In this document: one piece after another, positions 24,034 to 33,580 of the stretch
Numbering within the stretch: the stretch's first letter is position 1
Layout of the letters: the number at the start of each line of letters is the position of its first letter
DNA from: JAPLZH01 sp964450345
Lineage (GTDB): Bacteria > Patescibacteriota > Minisyncoccia > Phycocordibacterales > PALSA-1337
DNA length: 61,836 nucleotides
Reading direction: 5' to 3'
NCBI GenBank assembly: GCA_964450345.1
Contig: CAYVEL010000003.1
Location: 1-61,836, forward strand
Program-made: the position numbers and the translations under genes
Notes under the pieces: generated by a model
What the model was told of the DNA's origin: nothing
The model's database searches: none
The model's input: only the letters and a program-made list of their open reading frames with translations

Positions 24034-25497
24034 CTACTTACTCTTAGGTCGTAAGAGAGGGAAAATCTGGCACTCTCTAGTAGGTTTATCCATTAAGAAG
24101 CTGAAGAGTCTCTCTGATAGACCGAAACCACATGTAGGTGGCATACCGTGCTCTAGAGCTTCAACGAAATCAGTATCGTTCATCTGAGCTTCGTCATCTC
24201 CTGCCTCACGAAGCTTTGCTTGTTCTTCGAAACGACCTGCTTGGTCTACAGCATCATTAAGTTCACTAAAGCCTTTACCCATTTCAGAACCAGCTAGAAT
24301 AATCTGGAATCTTTCTACATATTCAGGGTTATCAGCTTTTCTTTTTGCTAGAGGTTCTAGATAAACAGGAACATTAATAAGGAAGCCTGGACCACCGATC
24401 TTCTTTCTACAATATTTCCATAGAGTATCTACTGCACGAGCCATATTAATACCTTTTGGATCAAATTCTAATTTTAATTCTTTTAGTTTAGCTACAACTT
24501 CATCAACAGAAGCCTTAGAAATATCTAGACCAGTATTTTTCTTAATGGTTTCAGTGTAGTCATATATTTCCCATTTAGAACCGAAATCTACTTCGAAACC
24601 TTTTATGTTAAATTTTAGTGTACCGAAAACTTTCTCGGCAATCTCCTTATATAGATCCTCAACCATTTTCATTCCGTCATTATAATCAGCGTATCCCCAA
24701 TAGAATTCCATCTGAGTATAATCCTGAAGATGCTCTACTGACATTCCTTCATTTCTAAAGATTCTGCCAATTTCAAAAACCTTAGGAAAACCAGCTACCA
24801 TTAAACGTTTTAACCATAGTTCTGGAGAAATTCTTAGGAACACCTCCATATCTAAAGCATTGTGTTTAGTGATGAACGGTCTAGCATCAGCACCTCCTGC
24901 TACGTTTTCAAGCACCGGAGTTTCTACCTCTAAGAAACCTCTCTCTAATAAGAAGTTTCTAATGGTCTGCCAAAAGATAGAACGCTTTAAAACCATATCC
25001 TTAACTTCTGGATTTGTAAGTATATCTAAATATCTTTTTCTTAATCTGATTTCTTCATCCTGAATTCCAGCCCATTTTTCTGGAAGTGGTAAAATCGCTT
25101 TAGTAGCGATAGTCCATGTATTAACTAGAATACTCTTCTCACCCTTCTGAGTAGTAAATAATGTTCCTGTAACAGAAATAAAATCTCCGATATCAATAGT
25201 CTCACCGAAAAGCTTAAATAAGTCTTCTGGAACATTATCTTTCTTAAAGACTGCCTGAAATGTATCTGTTCCATCATTTAGAACCACGAACTGAATAGCC
25301 CCCTGGCCTCTAATAGCCATTATTCTTCCAGCTAAAGAAAGAACCTTCGCTGAAGCCTGTAATTCATCAAACTTAGCCTTAACTTCGACAAGAGAAAAAT
25401 CCCTAGGTACCTTATTCGGATACGGGTTAATACCTGCCGTCTTGAGCTTGTTCATTTTCTCAAGACGTATTGCTCTAAGTTCTTCGATTGAAGCCAT
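24034..25497 (-). CDS. lysS: lysyl-tRNA synthetase, class II
   Basis: The 487-residue enzyme has an OB-fold anticodon domain (AGRIMAIRGQGAIQFVVLND) and a class II core. Motif 2 is FEIGRIFRNEGMS and motif 3 lies in GFGLSERLFSFLMD. It charges tRNA-Lys. The length is normal. It lies 9 nt after greA. Confidence 0.95.
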   Translation of the reverse strand: MASIEELRAIRLEKMNKLKTAGINPYPNKVPRDFSLVEVKAKFDELQASAKVLSLAGRIMAIRGQGAIQFVVLNDGTDTFQAVFKKDNVPEDLFKLFGETIDIGDFISVTGTLFTTQKGEKSILVNTWTIATKAILPLPEKWAGIQDEEIRLRKRYLDILTNPEVKDMVLKRSIFWQTIRNFLLERGFLEVETPVLENVAGGADARPFITKHNALDMEVFLRISPELWLKRLMVAGFPKVFEIGRIFRNEGMSVEHLQDYTQMEFYWGYADYNDGMKMVEDLYKEIAEKVFGTLKFNIKGFEVDFGSKWEIYDYTETIKKNTGLDISKASVDEVVAKLKELKLEFDPKGINMARAVDTLWKYCRKKIGGPGFLINVPVYLEPLAKRKADNPEYVERFQIILAGSEMGKGFSELNDAVDQAGRFEEQAKLREAGDDEAQMNDTDFVEALEHGMPPTCGFGLSERLFSFLMDKPTRECQIFPLLRPKSK

Positions 25498-25506
25498 TTT
25501 ATTTTA

Positions 25507-25974
25507 TTATTCTATATTTAGAATTTTATAAGAAACTGTACCACGAGGAGTAGCGACTTTAACACTGTCCCCCTTTTTCTGACCAAGTAATGACTTACCT
25601 AGTGGAGAAAGATGAGAAACTTTACCTGTTAATAGATCTGCCTCTTCTGAACCTACAATCTTACACTTCATCTTCTCACCGCCATCTTTCTGTACTTCTA
25701 CCACACAACCTACACCTATAATATCTCCAGAAACTACTGATTCTATCTTCGCTGTCTTAAGTAAGTTTTCAATATAAGCAATTCTATCTTCTAGTTTACC
25801 CTGTTGATCACGAGCTTCGTGATATTCTGCGTTTTCTGAAAGATCACCTAGCTTTTTTGCGTAATCTAATGCTTCTGCCACTTCTTTTCTCTTTACGGTT
25901 TTAAGTTCGTTAAGTTCTTTACCTAATTCTTCAAACTTCTCCTTAGAGAGATACTGAATACCTCCATTTGACAT
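25507..25974 (-). CDS. greA: transcription elongation factor GreA
   Basis: The 155-residue product has an N-terminal coiled coil (YLSKEKFEELGKELNELK, DLSENAEYHEARDQQGKLE with the acidic tip) and the C-terminal FKBP-like domain (SHLSPLGKSLLGQKKGDSVK). It rescues backtracked RNA polymerase by stimulating transcript cleavage. Unlike most genes here it has a leader of about 50 nt. Confidence 0.95.
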   Translation of the reverse strand: MSNGGIQYLSKEKFEELGKELNELKTVKRKEVAEALDYAKKLGDLSENAEYHEARDQQGKLEDRIAYIENLLKTAKIESVVSGDIIGVGCVVEVQKDGGEKMKCKIVGSEEADLLTGKVSHLSPLGKSLLGQKKGDSVKVATPRGTVSYKILNIE

Positions 25975-26025
25975 GTTTTTATTTTATTTATTTAATTAAT
26001 TTCTTATTAAGTTAATCTCAATTCC

Positions 26026-26054
26026 ATTCTAACACCAGTGTCCTGCTATTTCAA
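26026..26054 (-). promoter_or_regulatory. greA-lysS operon promoter
   Basis: On the minus strand TTGAAA (26049-26054), 17 nt and TAGAAT (26026-26031). The -35 lies in the last codons of mrdA. The predicted start near 26019 gives a leader of about 45 nt, very AT-rich and without a Shine-Dalgarno. Confidence 0.75.
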
Positions 26055-27755
26055 ATACTCTGGGGTGTTAACATTCATCCAATCAATAACCTGTCTCATC
26101 ATAGAACCAGCTCCTATAACGTTACTTCTAGGACCTCTCTCCATCAAAGCTATCATCACATATTTAGGGTTTTCATAAGGATAAAAGCCCATAACCCACG
26201 AATTAACACGGTCTTTAGTCTCTCCTAGCTCTGCTGTACCTGATTTACCAGCTATCTTTACATAAGGCACATCTAAACCCTTAGCAGTACCTCCTGGATA
26301 TGTAACCGCTAATCTCATACCTTCCTTCACTACCTGATAAGAAGCGTGATCTATACCTTCTACAGTATCATATTTTGCTGGAGTATCTGTTTTTTCGATT
26401 GTAGGATAAACAAGCTTACCTTCTGTAGCTATCATACCTACTGCTCTAAGCATTTGGATGGGACTTACCTGAAAACCGTACTGACCAATAGATGTATGAT
26501 ACGTATCTCCGAGACGCCATCCTTCACCATTAAAGTTTTTAGCCTTCCATTCTGGTGAAGGGACAGTACCAGCTACCCCCTTAAAAAATCCATCTTCAAT
26601 AGACTGACCGAAACCAAAACGAGCAAAATATTTATTTATATTATCTATACCTAGACCTTTCTGATCCTTAAAACCTCCTCCAACTTCATAAAAATAAACG
26701 TTTGAAGAAACCGCGAGAGCATGACGCATATCCACATATCCATGTGCCTTCCAGTCCTTAAATATACTATTTATATCTGGATAATATTCATTCTGAACTA
26801 CTAATTGACCTGAACTGTATATCTGCTTTTCTGGAGAAATAATCTTTTCAGTAAGAGCTGCGAGTGACATGAAGGGCTTAACAATAGAACCAGGAGTATA
26901 AACACCGTTAATTATTTTATCTAGAAATGGCTGAGATTTATTCTTTAGATATGATTTAATAGTTTCTGAATCATTACCATCTGTCATAACCTGAGAGTTA
27001 TATTCTGGATAACTAGTTAAAGCTATCATCTCTCCTGTATCTATTTTCATAATAGCCGCCGCACCTCCTGCGAAATCTACTTTTTTAGAAAGAGATTCTA
27101 TCTCTTCATATATCTTCTGGTTTAATTTAGCATCTATAGATAGCTTAATACTCTCTCCTGATTCTGGTGGTTCAATAGTATTATGAGAAACTATATTATT
27201 CAGCGCATCAGTCTCCATAATGTTTAGACCGTTCTTACCTTTCAATCTTTCATTCCAAAATTTCTCTAGTCCATCCATTCCGATATAGTCTTCTCTATAA
27301 TAAAAACCGTTCTTATCTTTTAGTGGGTACTTAACATAGCCCAGCAAGTGTGCCGAACCTTTATAGTCTGAATATTTTCTAAACCATAAAAAAGGGTTAT
27401 CACTTCTCTCATTCCAAGCTAAGTTTTCACCATTTCTATCAAAAATAACTCCTCTCTCAGCGAAAATCGGCGTATGACTTAAACTGTTCTCATCACTAAT
27501 CTTTCTGTATTTTTCACCATCTTTAACCTGCAATATACTAGCTTTAACCAAAAAAGCAGAAGCAATAAAAACGAACACCATTACAACTGCAATAATGCTC
27601 TTATATGATATAGCCTTAACAATTTTTCCCTCCATCTGATCTGTATTAAACTGTGGCAGATTTTTTGCATCAATTAAAACCTCATCAGGATCTATTTCAT
27701 AAACCCTCTTTCTCGGTCTAACTATTTTGATTATTTCTCGTATTTTTCTTGTCAC
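26046..27755 (-). CDS. mrdA: elongation penicillin-binding protein PBP2
   Basis: The product has 569 residues. A cytoplasmic basic N-terminus and membrane helix (IIAVVMVFVFIASAFLVKAS) precede the dimerisation and transpeptidase domains. SxxK is in YTPGSIVKPF, SxN in AVSSNVYFYEVG and KSG in AGKSGTAELGE; KSG is usual for PBP2. It builds side-wall peptidoglycan with the MreB system. Its position directly after mreB-mreC-mreD-like supports the elongation role. Confidence 0.9.
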   Translation of the reverse strand: MTRKIREIIKIVRPRKRVYEIDPDEVLIDAKNLPQFNTDQMEGKIVKAISYKSIIAVVMVFVFIASAFLVKASILQVKDGEKYRKISDENSLSHTPIFAERGVIFDRNGENLAWNERSDNPFLWFRKYSDYKGSAHLLGYVKYPLKDKNGFYYREDYIGMDGLEKFWNERLKGKNGLNIMETDALNNIVSHNTIEPPESGESIKLSIDAKLNQKIYEEIESLSKKVDFAGGAAAIMKIDTGEMIALTSYPEYNSQVMTDGNDSETIKSYLKNKSQPFLDKIINGVYTPGSIVKPFMSLAALTEKIISPEKQIYSSGQLVVQNEYYPDINSIFKDWKAHGYVDMRHALAVSSNVYFYEVGGGFKDQKGLGIDNINKYFARFGFGQSIEDGFFKGVAGTVPSPEWKAKNFNGEGWRLGDTYHTSIGQYGFQVSPIQMLRAVGMIATEGKLVYPTIEKTDTPAKYDTVEGIDHASYQVVKEGMRLAVTYPGGTAKGLDVPYVKIAGKSGTAELGETKDRVNSWVMGFYPYENPKYVMIALMERGPRSNVIGAGSMMRQVIDWMNVNTPEYLK

Positions 27756-27775
27756 TATATTATTTTAATTGATTT

Positions 27776-28039
27776 TTAGGATATTTTGAATCTTTTTCTA
27801 AGGTATGAAAAAGCTATAAATAATACGAATGTGGACAATAAATATTTCAAGAAAAATGTGTTGTGGTTTGAATATAATAAATCAAGAATTAAACCAAAAA
27901 ACATAGATTCATAAAATCTTCTAAATAGAAATAGACCTATAGCTATTAAAATTATTGAGACATAAAGAGGAAAAAAGAAAATCCCCACAAAGATCAAAGC
28001 ATCAAACCAAAATCTTTTTGAAGAATAGTATTTATTCAT
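27776..28039 (-). CDS. short MreD-like membrane protein
   Basis: The 87-residue protein has about three hydrophobic helices (FDALIFVGIFFFPLYVSIIL, GLFLFRRF, STFVLFIAFSYL). Classical MreD is roughly twice as long. It overlaps mreC by 8 bp and precedes mrdA, exactly the mreD slot. The call is based on position and topology. Confidence 0.6.
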   Translation of the reverse strand: MNKYYSSKRFWFDALIFVGIFFFPLYVSIILIAIGLFLFRRFYESMFFGLILDLLYSNHNTFFLKYLLSTFVLFIAFSYLRKRFKIS

Positions 28040-28865
28040 TACTTTTCTTTATTATAACCTTATCTATACCAGAAACAGAAAATGGATATCTGAAGAATAT
28101 TTCCTGGAAAACTTTAGTAGGATCATCGTCTACATAGCTTATATCTCCTACTATATAGTTTTTTAGGCCTGGCATACGAACCTGATCACCGACTTTAACC
28201 TTACTTCCTTTAGGTAATGAGATAAGATAAGTACCATCATTGATACCAGTCGCTTCTACCATGCTAGTACTAGTACCAATTCGAACATTTATCTTTTCAC
28301 CATTAGTAGAATACATCTTAACCATTGAGTCATACTTATCTACAGAATCTATTTCTCCTATAAGATAACCAGATTCAGAATAAACTAAATCATCTATATT
28401 AACCCCGTCAGATGAACCTTTATCTGTAAGAAGAAAGTCATATGAAGAAAATGGTGGATTCCTTAATACACCAGCAGTTATTCCATCATTAACAGAAAAA
28501 GATTTTAAGGTTACCTTAGTAGATGTAGGAAGAACAGAAGTCGATGTGCCATTTTTCGTAATGATAACGCCATTATCTATATAATTCTTTAATTCAGCTT
28601 TTAGTTTTATATTCTCAGTATTTAAATTAGCTATTTCTGAAGATAGGTCTGAGTAATTAAATATTCCACTTACAAAATTTCTACTTATTTTAATAATAGA
28701 ATTTTCATAACTCCAAAAAGATCTGCCTAGATAATTAAAAAAACCACTTAGAGGAGATCTAAGTAATACACCGAAAATAAACAAGGTAATGAGAATATAG
28801 AAAGCAAATTTAATACTTTTTACCTCGTCTCTATCATTAAAATTATTTTTTCGGAGGTAACTCAT
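28032..28865 (-). CDS. mreC: rod shape-determining protein MreC
   Basis: The product has 277 residues with an N-terminal membrane helix, a coiled coil (SDLSSEIANLNTENIKLKAE) and two beta-barrel modules (GVLRNPPFSSYDFLLTDKGS, DLVYSESGYLIGEIDSVDKY). MreC links MreB to PBP2 outside the membrane. It overlaps mreB by 23 bp. Confidence 0.85.
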   Translation of the reverse strand: MSYLRKNNFNDRDEVKSIKFAFYILITLFIFGVLLRSPLSGFFNYLGRSFWSYENSIIKISRNFVSGIFNYSDLSSEIANLNTENIKLKAELKNYIDNGVIITKNGTSTSVLPTSTKVTLKSFSVNDGITAGVLRNPPFSSYDFLLTDKGSSDGVNIDDLVYSESGYLIGEIDSVDKYDSMVKMYSTNGEKINVRIGTSTSMVEATGINDGTYLISLPKGSKVKVGDQVRMPGLKNYIVGDISYVDDDPTKVFQEIFFRYPFSVSGIDKVIIKKSNE

Positions 28866-29907
28866 CTTCGTTCTTAATTAAGGCTTCAGAATAAGTATCC
28901 AAATTTTCTAGAATAATACCAGCTCCACGTGCTACTGCAGTAAGAGGATCATCGGCTATATGAACTGGAATTTTTAGATTTTCATTAAGGAGAATATCAA
29001 AACCTCTGATTAGCGCTCCTCCACCGAACATATAAATACCCTTATGCATTATGTCAGCAAGCATCTCTGGAGGTGTAGTCTCTAAAACTTCTTTAGTAGC
29101 TTCTACTAGAGATTCAATAGACTGACTCATAGCTTCTCTGATATCAGCATCTGTAATAACCACTTCTCTTGGGAGACCTGTGATTAGGTCGCGGCCGCGA
29201 ATCGTGGTTTCTCTGGGAGCTATACTCGAATGCGCTGTACCTACTTCTATTTTAATATCTTCAGCCGTCTTCTCTCCGATTAAAATCTTAAATTCATTTC
29301 TGATATAAGAAATAATATCGTTATTTAATTTATCACCAGCAATTCTCAAATTCTTTGATCTTACAATTCCACCGAGAGAAATAACTGCAATATCTGTAGT
29401 TCCACCACCAATATCAATAACCATATTTCCAGACGGTTCATTCACATCTAGTCTAATACCAATAGCGCCAGCCATAGGCTGTTCAACTATATAAACTTCT
29501 CTAGCTCCAGCATTTTTAGTAGCATCTCTAACTGCTCGTATCTCCACATTAGTAACTCCAGAAGGAACCCCGATAACTACACGAGGACCAATCATTTTTT
29601 TAGATACACTTTCAGCTTTTCTAATTAAGTGAGCAAGCATTTCTTCTGTAACTTCGAAATCAGAAATAACACCGTCTACAAGGGGTCTAATAGCCACAAT
29701 ATGACCAGGAGTTCTACCAAGCATGCTCTTAGCTTCTGTACCGATGGCTACTACTCTTCCAGTCTTTTGGTTAACTGCAACCACAGATGGTTCATTAACC
29801 ACAATTCCACGTCCACGAATATAAACCAAGGTATTTGCTGTACCTAAATCAATTCCAATGTCATTGGAAAACATGCCAGCTAGTTTTTGCTTGGTTTTTC
29901 TTATCAT
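28843..29907 (-). CDS. mreB: rod shape-determining protein MreB, copy 1
   Basis: The 354-residue bacterial actin shows the phosphate 1 loop DIGIDLGTANTLVYI, DIGGGTTDIAVISLGGIV and the adenosine motif GGGALIRGFD. It heads the mreB-mreC-mreD-like-mrdA operon. TTGCAA (29939-29944), an 18-nt spacer and TTTAAT (29915-29920) end 7 nt before the ATG, so it is predicted leaderless. A paralogue lies at 33581. Confidence 0.95.
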   Translation of the reverse strand: MIRKTKQKLAGMFSNDIGIDLGTANTLVYIRGRGIVVNEPSVVAVNQKTGRVVAIGTEAKSMLGRTPGHIVAIRPLVDGVISDFEVTEEMLAHLIRKAESVSKKMIGPRVVIGVPSGVTNVEIRAVRDATKNAGAREVYIVEQPMAGAIGIRLDVNEPSGNMVIDIGGGTTDIAVISLGGIVRSKNLRIAGDKLNNDIISYIRNEFKILIGEKTAEDIKIEVGTAHSSIAPRETTIRGRDLITGLPREVVITDADIREAMSQSIESLVEATKEVLETTPPEMLADIMHKGIYMFGGGALIRGFDILLNENLKIPVHIADDPLTAVARGAGIILENLDTYSEALIKNEDELPPKK

Positions 29908-29914
29908 TAGTGCA

Positions 29915-29944
29915 ATTAAAACACACTTTACCCTTATTTTGCAA
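29915..29944 (-). promoter_or_regulatory. mreB promoter
   Basis: TTGCAA, 18 nt, TTTAAT on the minus strand, overlapping the end of proS and ending 7 nt before the mreB ATG. Confidence 0.6.
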
Positions 29945-31187
29945 TATGTTTACTCAAATCTACGAGTTTCACCATAGAAGCCTCACTTTCTCTTCTATTT
30001 TTTAGCTCAATTTCACCATTAGCTAATGTTTTTTCACTTATAACAAGTCTAACTGGAATACCGAGTAGATCAGAATCAGCGAACTTCTCTCCCGCTCTTA
30101 AATCACGATCATCATACAAAACTTCAATACCTTTCTGTGTTAATTCTGAATATATCTTATCTGCCTCTGGTTTTACTTTATTTTCTTTATCAAAAAGAGG
30201 AATTAAATGAACTCTAAATGGAGCAATACTTTCTGGCCATACAATTCCTTTATCATCAGCTAAAACTTCTACTACTGTACCCATAAGTCTTCCTGGACCA
30301 ATACCGTATGAACCCATAATCACAGGTTTCTTCTCACCATTACTATCCACATAATTAAGTTCGAAAGCATCTGAGAATCTAGTACCTAGAGAGAAGATAT
30401 TTCCCACCTCTACCGCAGTCTTTTTTACGAAATCTTTTTTATCTAATCCAAGCTGAACTAAAACCTCATCAGTCATTACTTCATCATTAATAGCTAAACC
30501 AGCTTTTTCATTAACATTTATAGAATCTTCACCCGCTTCTGTAAGAGTCTGAAATTCATGAGAGAACTTAGAGAATGATCCGCCAGATGCAAAAGTAATA
30601 TATGTCTTATCACCTAAACCAACCCTCTTAAATACATTCATGTAGGCAGTCTTTGCTTTCTCATAGAAAATATTATGCTCAGCTTCGTCTTTACTAAAAG
30701 AATAAAGATCCTTCATTAAGAATTCTCTACCTCTCATAATTCCGCTTTTAGCACGAGCTTCATTTCTAAACTTAGTCTGTATCTGATAAGGATATGTAGG
30801 TAAATCTCTGAAAGATCTAATATAGTCCTTCATTAATCTAGTAAGAGCTTCTTCATGAGTAAAACCTAGTCCGAGTTCTGTGTCATTCTTTAGTTTAGTC
30901 TTAAACCAGTTATCTACCACCTCATCACTCCATCTTCCGCTTTTCTCCCAAACCTTTTTATCTTGAAGCACAGTTAGATGCATCTCTACACCACCAATAG
31001 CATTCATTTCTTCACGAATGATATCAGTTATTTTATTCATAACTCTAAGACCTAGTGGTAAAAGAGTATATACACCGGCCATCTCTTTATAGATGTATCC
31101 GGCCCTGATTAAAAGCTCAGCATTCTTTGAAACCTCATCTTTTGGAGCCTCCTTTCTAGTTTTTGTAAATAATTTTGATTGAAACAT
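29934..31187 (-). CDS. proS: prolyl-tRNA synthetase, short form
   Basis: The product has 417 residues. Class II motif 2 is FRNEARAKSGIMRGREFLMK. IMGSYGIGPGRLMGTVVE is motif 3 and the C-terminal anticodon domain includes VLYDDRDLRAGEKFADSDL. Typical bacterial ProS is about 570 residues with an editing insert; the length and the direct step from motif 2 to motif 3 indicate that the insert is missing, as in other short ProS. Editing of Ala-tRNA-Pro would then need another protein. Confidence 0.93.
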   Translation of the reverse strand: MFQSKLFTKTRKEAPKDEVSKNAELLIRAGYIYKEMAGVYTLLPLGLRVMNKITDIIREEMNAIGGVEMHLTVLQDKKVWEKSGRWSDEVVDNWFKTKLKNDTELGLGFTHEEALTRLMKDYIRSFRDLPTYPYQIQTKFRNEARAKSGIMRGREFLMKDLYSFSKDEAEHNIFYEKAKTAYMNVFKRVGLGDKTYITFASGGSFSKFSHEFQTLTEAGEDSINVNEKAGLAINDEVMTDEVLVQLGLDKKDFVKKTAVEVGNIFSLGTRFSDAFELNYVDSNGEKKPVIMGSYGIGPGRLMGTVVEVLADDKGIVWPESIAPFRVHLIPLFDKENKVKPEADKIYSELTQKGIEVLYDDRDLRAGEKFADSDLLGIPVRLVISEKTLANGEIELKNRRESEASMVKLVDLSKHIAK

Positions 31188-31193
31188 TTTATT

Positions 31194-32324
31194 TTATCTA
31201 GCTAATATCAATTTAATAACGTCTCTATAAGTTATTACGAGCATAAGCGCAAGGAGAATTATAAATCCTATTCCATTTACTGCATTAGCTACTTTCACAG
31301 GAATCTTCTTTCTAGAAATAGCCTCTATTGCTAAGAATAATAATCTTCCGCCATCTAGTGCTGGGAACGGGGCTAAGTTAATAACTCCTAGGTTAATAGA
31401 TATTATTGCTGTGAATAGGAATAATTTTACGAATCCAGATCTAGCTGCGTCTCCCACCATTCCTGCTATACCTACTGGACCAGACACAGTAGAGAAATCT
31501 GCCTTACCCACGAAAATCTGACTAAAGAATCCGTAAAGACCAGTAGCCGTATCTTTAATTAATATTAGAGTATATTTAGCTGATTCATATAGAGCTAAAT
31601 GAATAGGTAGAGAAAGAGTAGCAGCATCACTCATGGCAATTCCTACAGCATATCTATCTTTATCACTAACTATTAAACCTTTTTTAGGTGTAACAGTAGC
31701 CACCTCTTCATTACTATTTCTTAAAACCTTAAACACTAAATCTTTTCCACTTGAAGAAGCAATGGTAGCCATCACATCTCTAGAAGATTTAACATTTATA
31801 AAATCAGAAGGATTTTTAGCATCAACAGTCTTAATAGCTAAGATATAATCACCTAGCTTTAGACCAGCCTCACGAGCTGGCATTGCATCAGATATACTAA
31901 CAATGGAAACATTCTCATCAGAAAAACGATTCTCATATTTAGAGAAATCATCTCTGCCGACATTTGCTCCAGCGATAAAACAAATTGCAATAAGAATCCA
32001 AGCAAAAACGAAGTTAAAGAAAACTCCACCTGCTAGAACAATAGCCTGAGCCCATTTAGGTTTATTATAAAAACTTCTAGCTGAATCTGGTCCAGAAATA
32101 GACTCCTCATCTGGATTCTCTCCGAAAATCTTAACGAATCCACCGAATGGAATCCAGTTTAGAGTATATACAGTCTCACCGAATTTCTTTCCCCATAATT
32201 TTGGAGGGAAACCAAGTCCGAATTCATCTACTCTAATCTTAAGTTTTTTTGCAGTAATAAAATGACCGAATTCATGAACTAGAATCAGTATAGCTAAAAC
32301 TATAATAAAAATAATGGCCGTCAT
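31194..32324 (-). CDS. rseP: RseP-like site-2 metalloprotease
   Basis: The product has 376 residues. The zinc motif HEFGH is at residues 17-21 in the first helix. A PDZ domain (around VSISDAMPAREAGLKLGDYI) follows, and LAPFPALDGGRLLFL near the C-terminus is the second conserved site. These proteases cut membrane proteins within the bilayer. In this operon it lies between frr and proS, a common bacterial arrangement. Confidence 0.9.
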   Translation of the reverse strand: MTAIIFIIVLAILILVHEFGHFITAKKLKIRVDEFGLGFPPKLWGKKFGETVYTLNWIPFGGFVKIFGENPDEESISGPDSARSFYNKPKWAQAIVLAGGVFFNFVFAWILIAICFIAGANVGRDDFSKYENRFSDENVSIVSISDAMPAREAGLKLGDYILAIKTVDAKNPSDFINVKSSRDVMATIASSSGKDLVFKVLRNSNEEVATVTPKKGLIVSDKDRYAVGIAMSDAATLSLPIHLALYESAKYTLILIKDTATGLYGFFSQIFVGKADFSTVSGPVGIAGMVGDAARSGFVKLFLFTAIISINLGVINLAPFPALDGGRLLFLAIEAISRKKIPVKVANAVNGIGFIILLALMLVITYRDVIKLILAR

Positions 32325-32336
32325 TAATTATTTAAT

Positions 32337-32888
32337 CTAATTAAGTATTTCTTTTTCTTTCTTAATATATTGTTCTTCTAATTTTTTATTTCCCTCATCT
32401 ACGTATTTTTGTAGTTCAGATTTATATCTAGTGATATCATCTTTACCTACTCCACCAGCTTTTTCTAAAGCCTGTAATTCTTTCATAACTTCTTCTCTGT
32501 GCTTTCTTAGAGTAATCTTTGATTCTTCAAGTTTAGCTTTAGCTACTTTAGCAATCTCTACTCTTCTCTCCGAAGTAAGTTCTGGGAAAATAACTCTTAA
32601 GCCCTTATCATCTACTGTAACTGATACGCCTAGATTAGCCATAATAATAGATTTCTCTATTCCTTTTACCTGAGTCTTATCCCACGGAGAAATTCTGATA
32701 CATCTAGCATCTTCTAGAGAAATAGCTGCTACTTCCTGAAGACCCATAAATGAACCATAAGATTCCACTTTAACGGAATCAAGAATAGATAACATAGCTC
32801 GGCCTGTTCTCACAGATCCAAACTCTTTTTTTAGCCATTCTTCGACCTCTTTTACATTGGTCTTAAATTTAGAAAAATCGTATGCCAT
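32337..32888 (-). CDS. frr: ribosome recycling factor
   Basis: The 183-residue product matches RRF over its full length: EVEEWLKKEFGSVRTGRAM, GVSVTVDDKGLRVIFPELTSERR and the C-terminal three-helix part KELQALEKAGGVGKDDITRY. It splits post-termination ribosomes together with EF-G. Confidence 0.95.
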   Translation of the reverse strand: MAYDFSKFKTNVKEVEEWLKKEFGSVRTGRAMLSILDSVKVESYGSFMGLQEVAAISLEDARCIRISPWDKTQVKGIEKSIIMANLGVSVTVDDKGLRVIFPELTSERRVEIAKVAKAKLEESKITLRKHREEVMKELQALEKAGGVGKDDITRYKSELQKYVDEGNKKLEEQYIKKEKEILN

Positions 32889-32898
32889 AACGTTTAAA

Positions 32899-33579
32899 CT
32901 ATATCATAACCGCTAAATATTCCATAATCATCTTTCTAGATGGCGATCTATCAGAAGCATATCTTTCAGCAATACTTACAGATTTTAAAGAATCCATAAT
33001 GGCTATATCCTTATTTTCCTTAAAATCATTAGAAAGGTTGATTTCTAGTGCCTCTAAAAACTCTACTAGATCATTTCTACTTATACTTTCATCATCTATG
33101 TCTCCTATTAATTTAGAAACCATATCTAACCTCTTCTTTTTTGGAGAATTTATAAAATCTCTAGCTCTGGTTAAATATTTATTTTCATTTGAACTAAAAT
33201 TAAGAGTAATTACTCTAGAAAGTATTGTAGGTAAAAAGTTATTACGATTTCCTGTAATTATAAAAATGTAATTATCTTCTGAAGGCTCTTCAATTATCTT
33301 AAGCAAAGCATTCTGTGCCTCATAGTTAATACTATCTGTACGAATTATAAAAACCCTAGGTCCTGAAGTGATTTTCTTAACGCTATGATTATTTATTAAT
33401 TCCCTAGCCTCTCCAATGGTTAAAGCCTTATTAGTTATAAAACTAATAAAGTCAGGATTATCAGTATTAGTATTAATTCCCTCTTTTTCTAAAAATTTAA
33501 TAAGCTCTGTATGAGCGTATTCTCCACCGAGGATTATATAAGACTGAAAGCTCTTCCAATTATTAGGAAGTTTCAACAT
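32899..33579 (-). CDS. DNA polymerase III delta'-like clamp-loader subunit
   Basis: The product has 226 residues. The AAA+ sensor region is clear: PRVFIIRTDSINYEAQNALLK, IIEEPSEDNYIFIITGNRNN and LPTILSRVITLNF (SRC-type motif as SRV). No P-loop is present, as in delta' proteins, and the protein is shorter than the usual 300 or more residues. It is probably a reduced HolB. Confidence 0.75.
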   Translation of the reverse strand: MLKLPNNWKSFQSYIILGGEYAHTELIKFLEKEGINTNTDNPDFISFITNKALTIGEARELINNHSVKKITSGPRVFIIRTDSINYEAQNALLKIIEEPSEDNYIFIITGNRNNFLPTILSRVITLNFSSNENKYLTRARDFINSPKKKRLDMVSKLIGDIDDESISRNDLVEFLEALEINLSNDFKENKDIAIMDSLKSVSIAERYASDRSPSRKMIMEYLAVMI

Positions 33580-33580
33580 T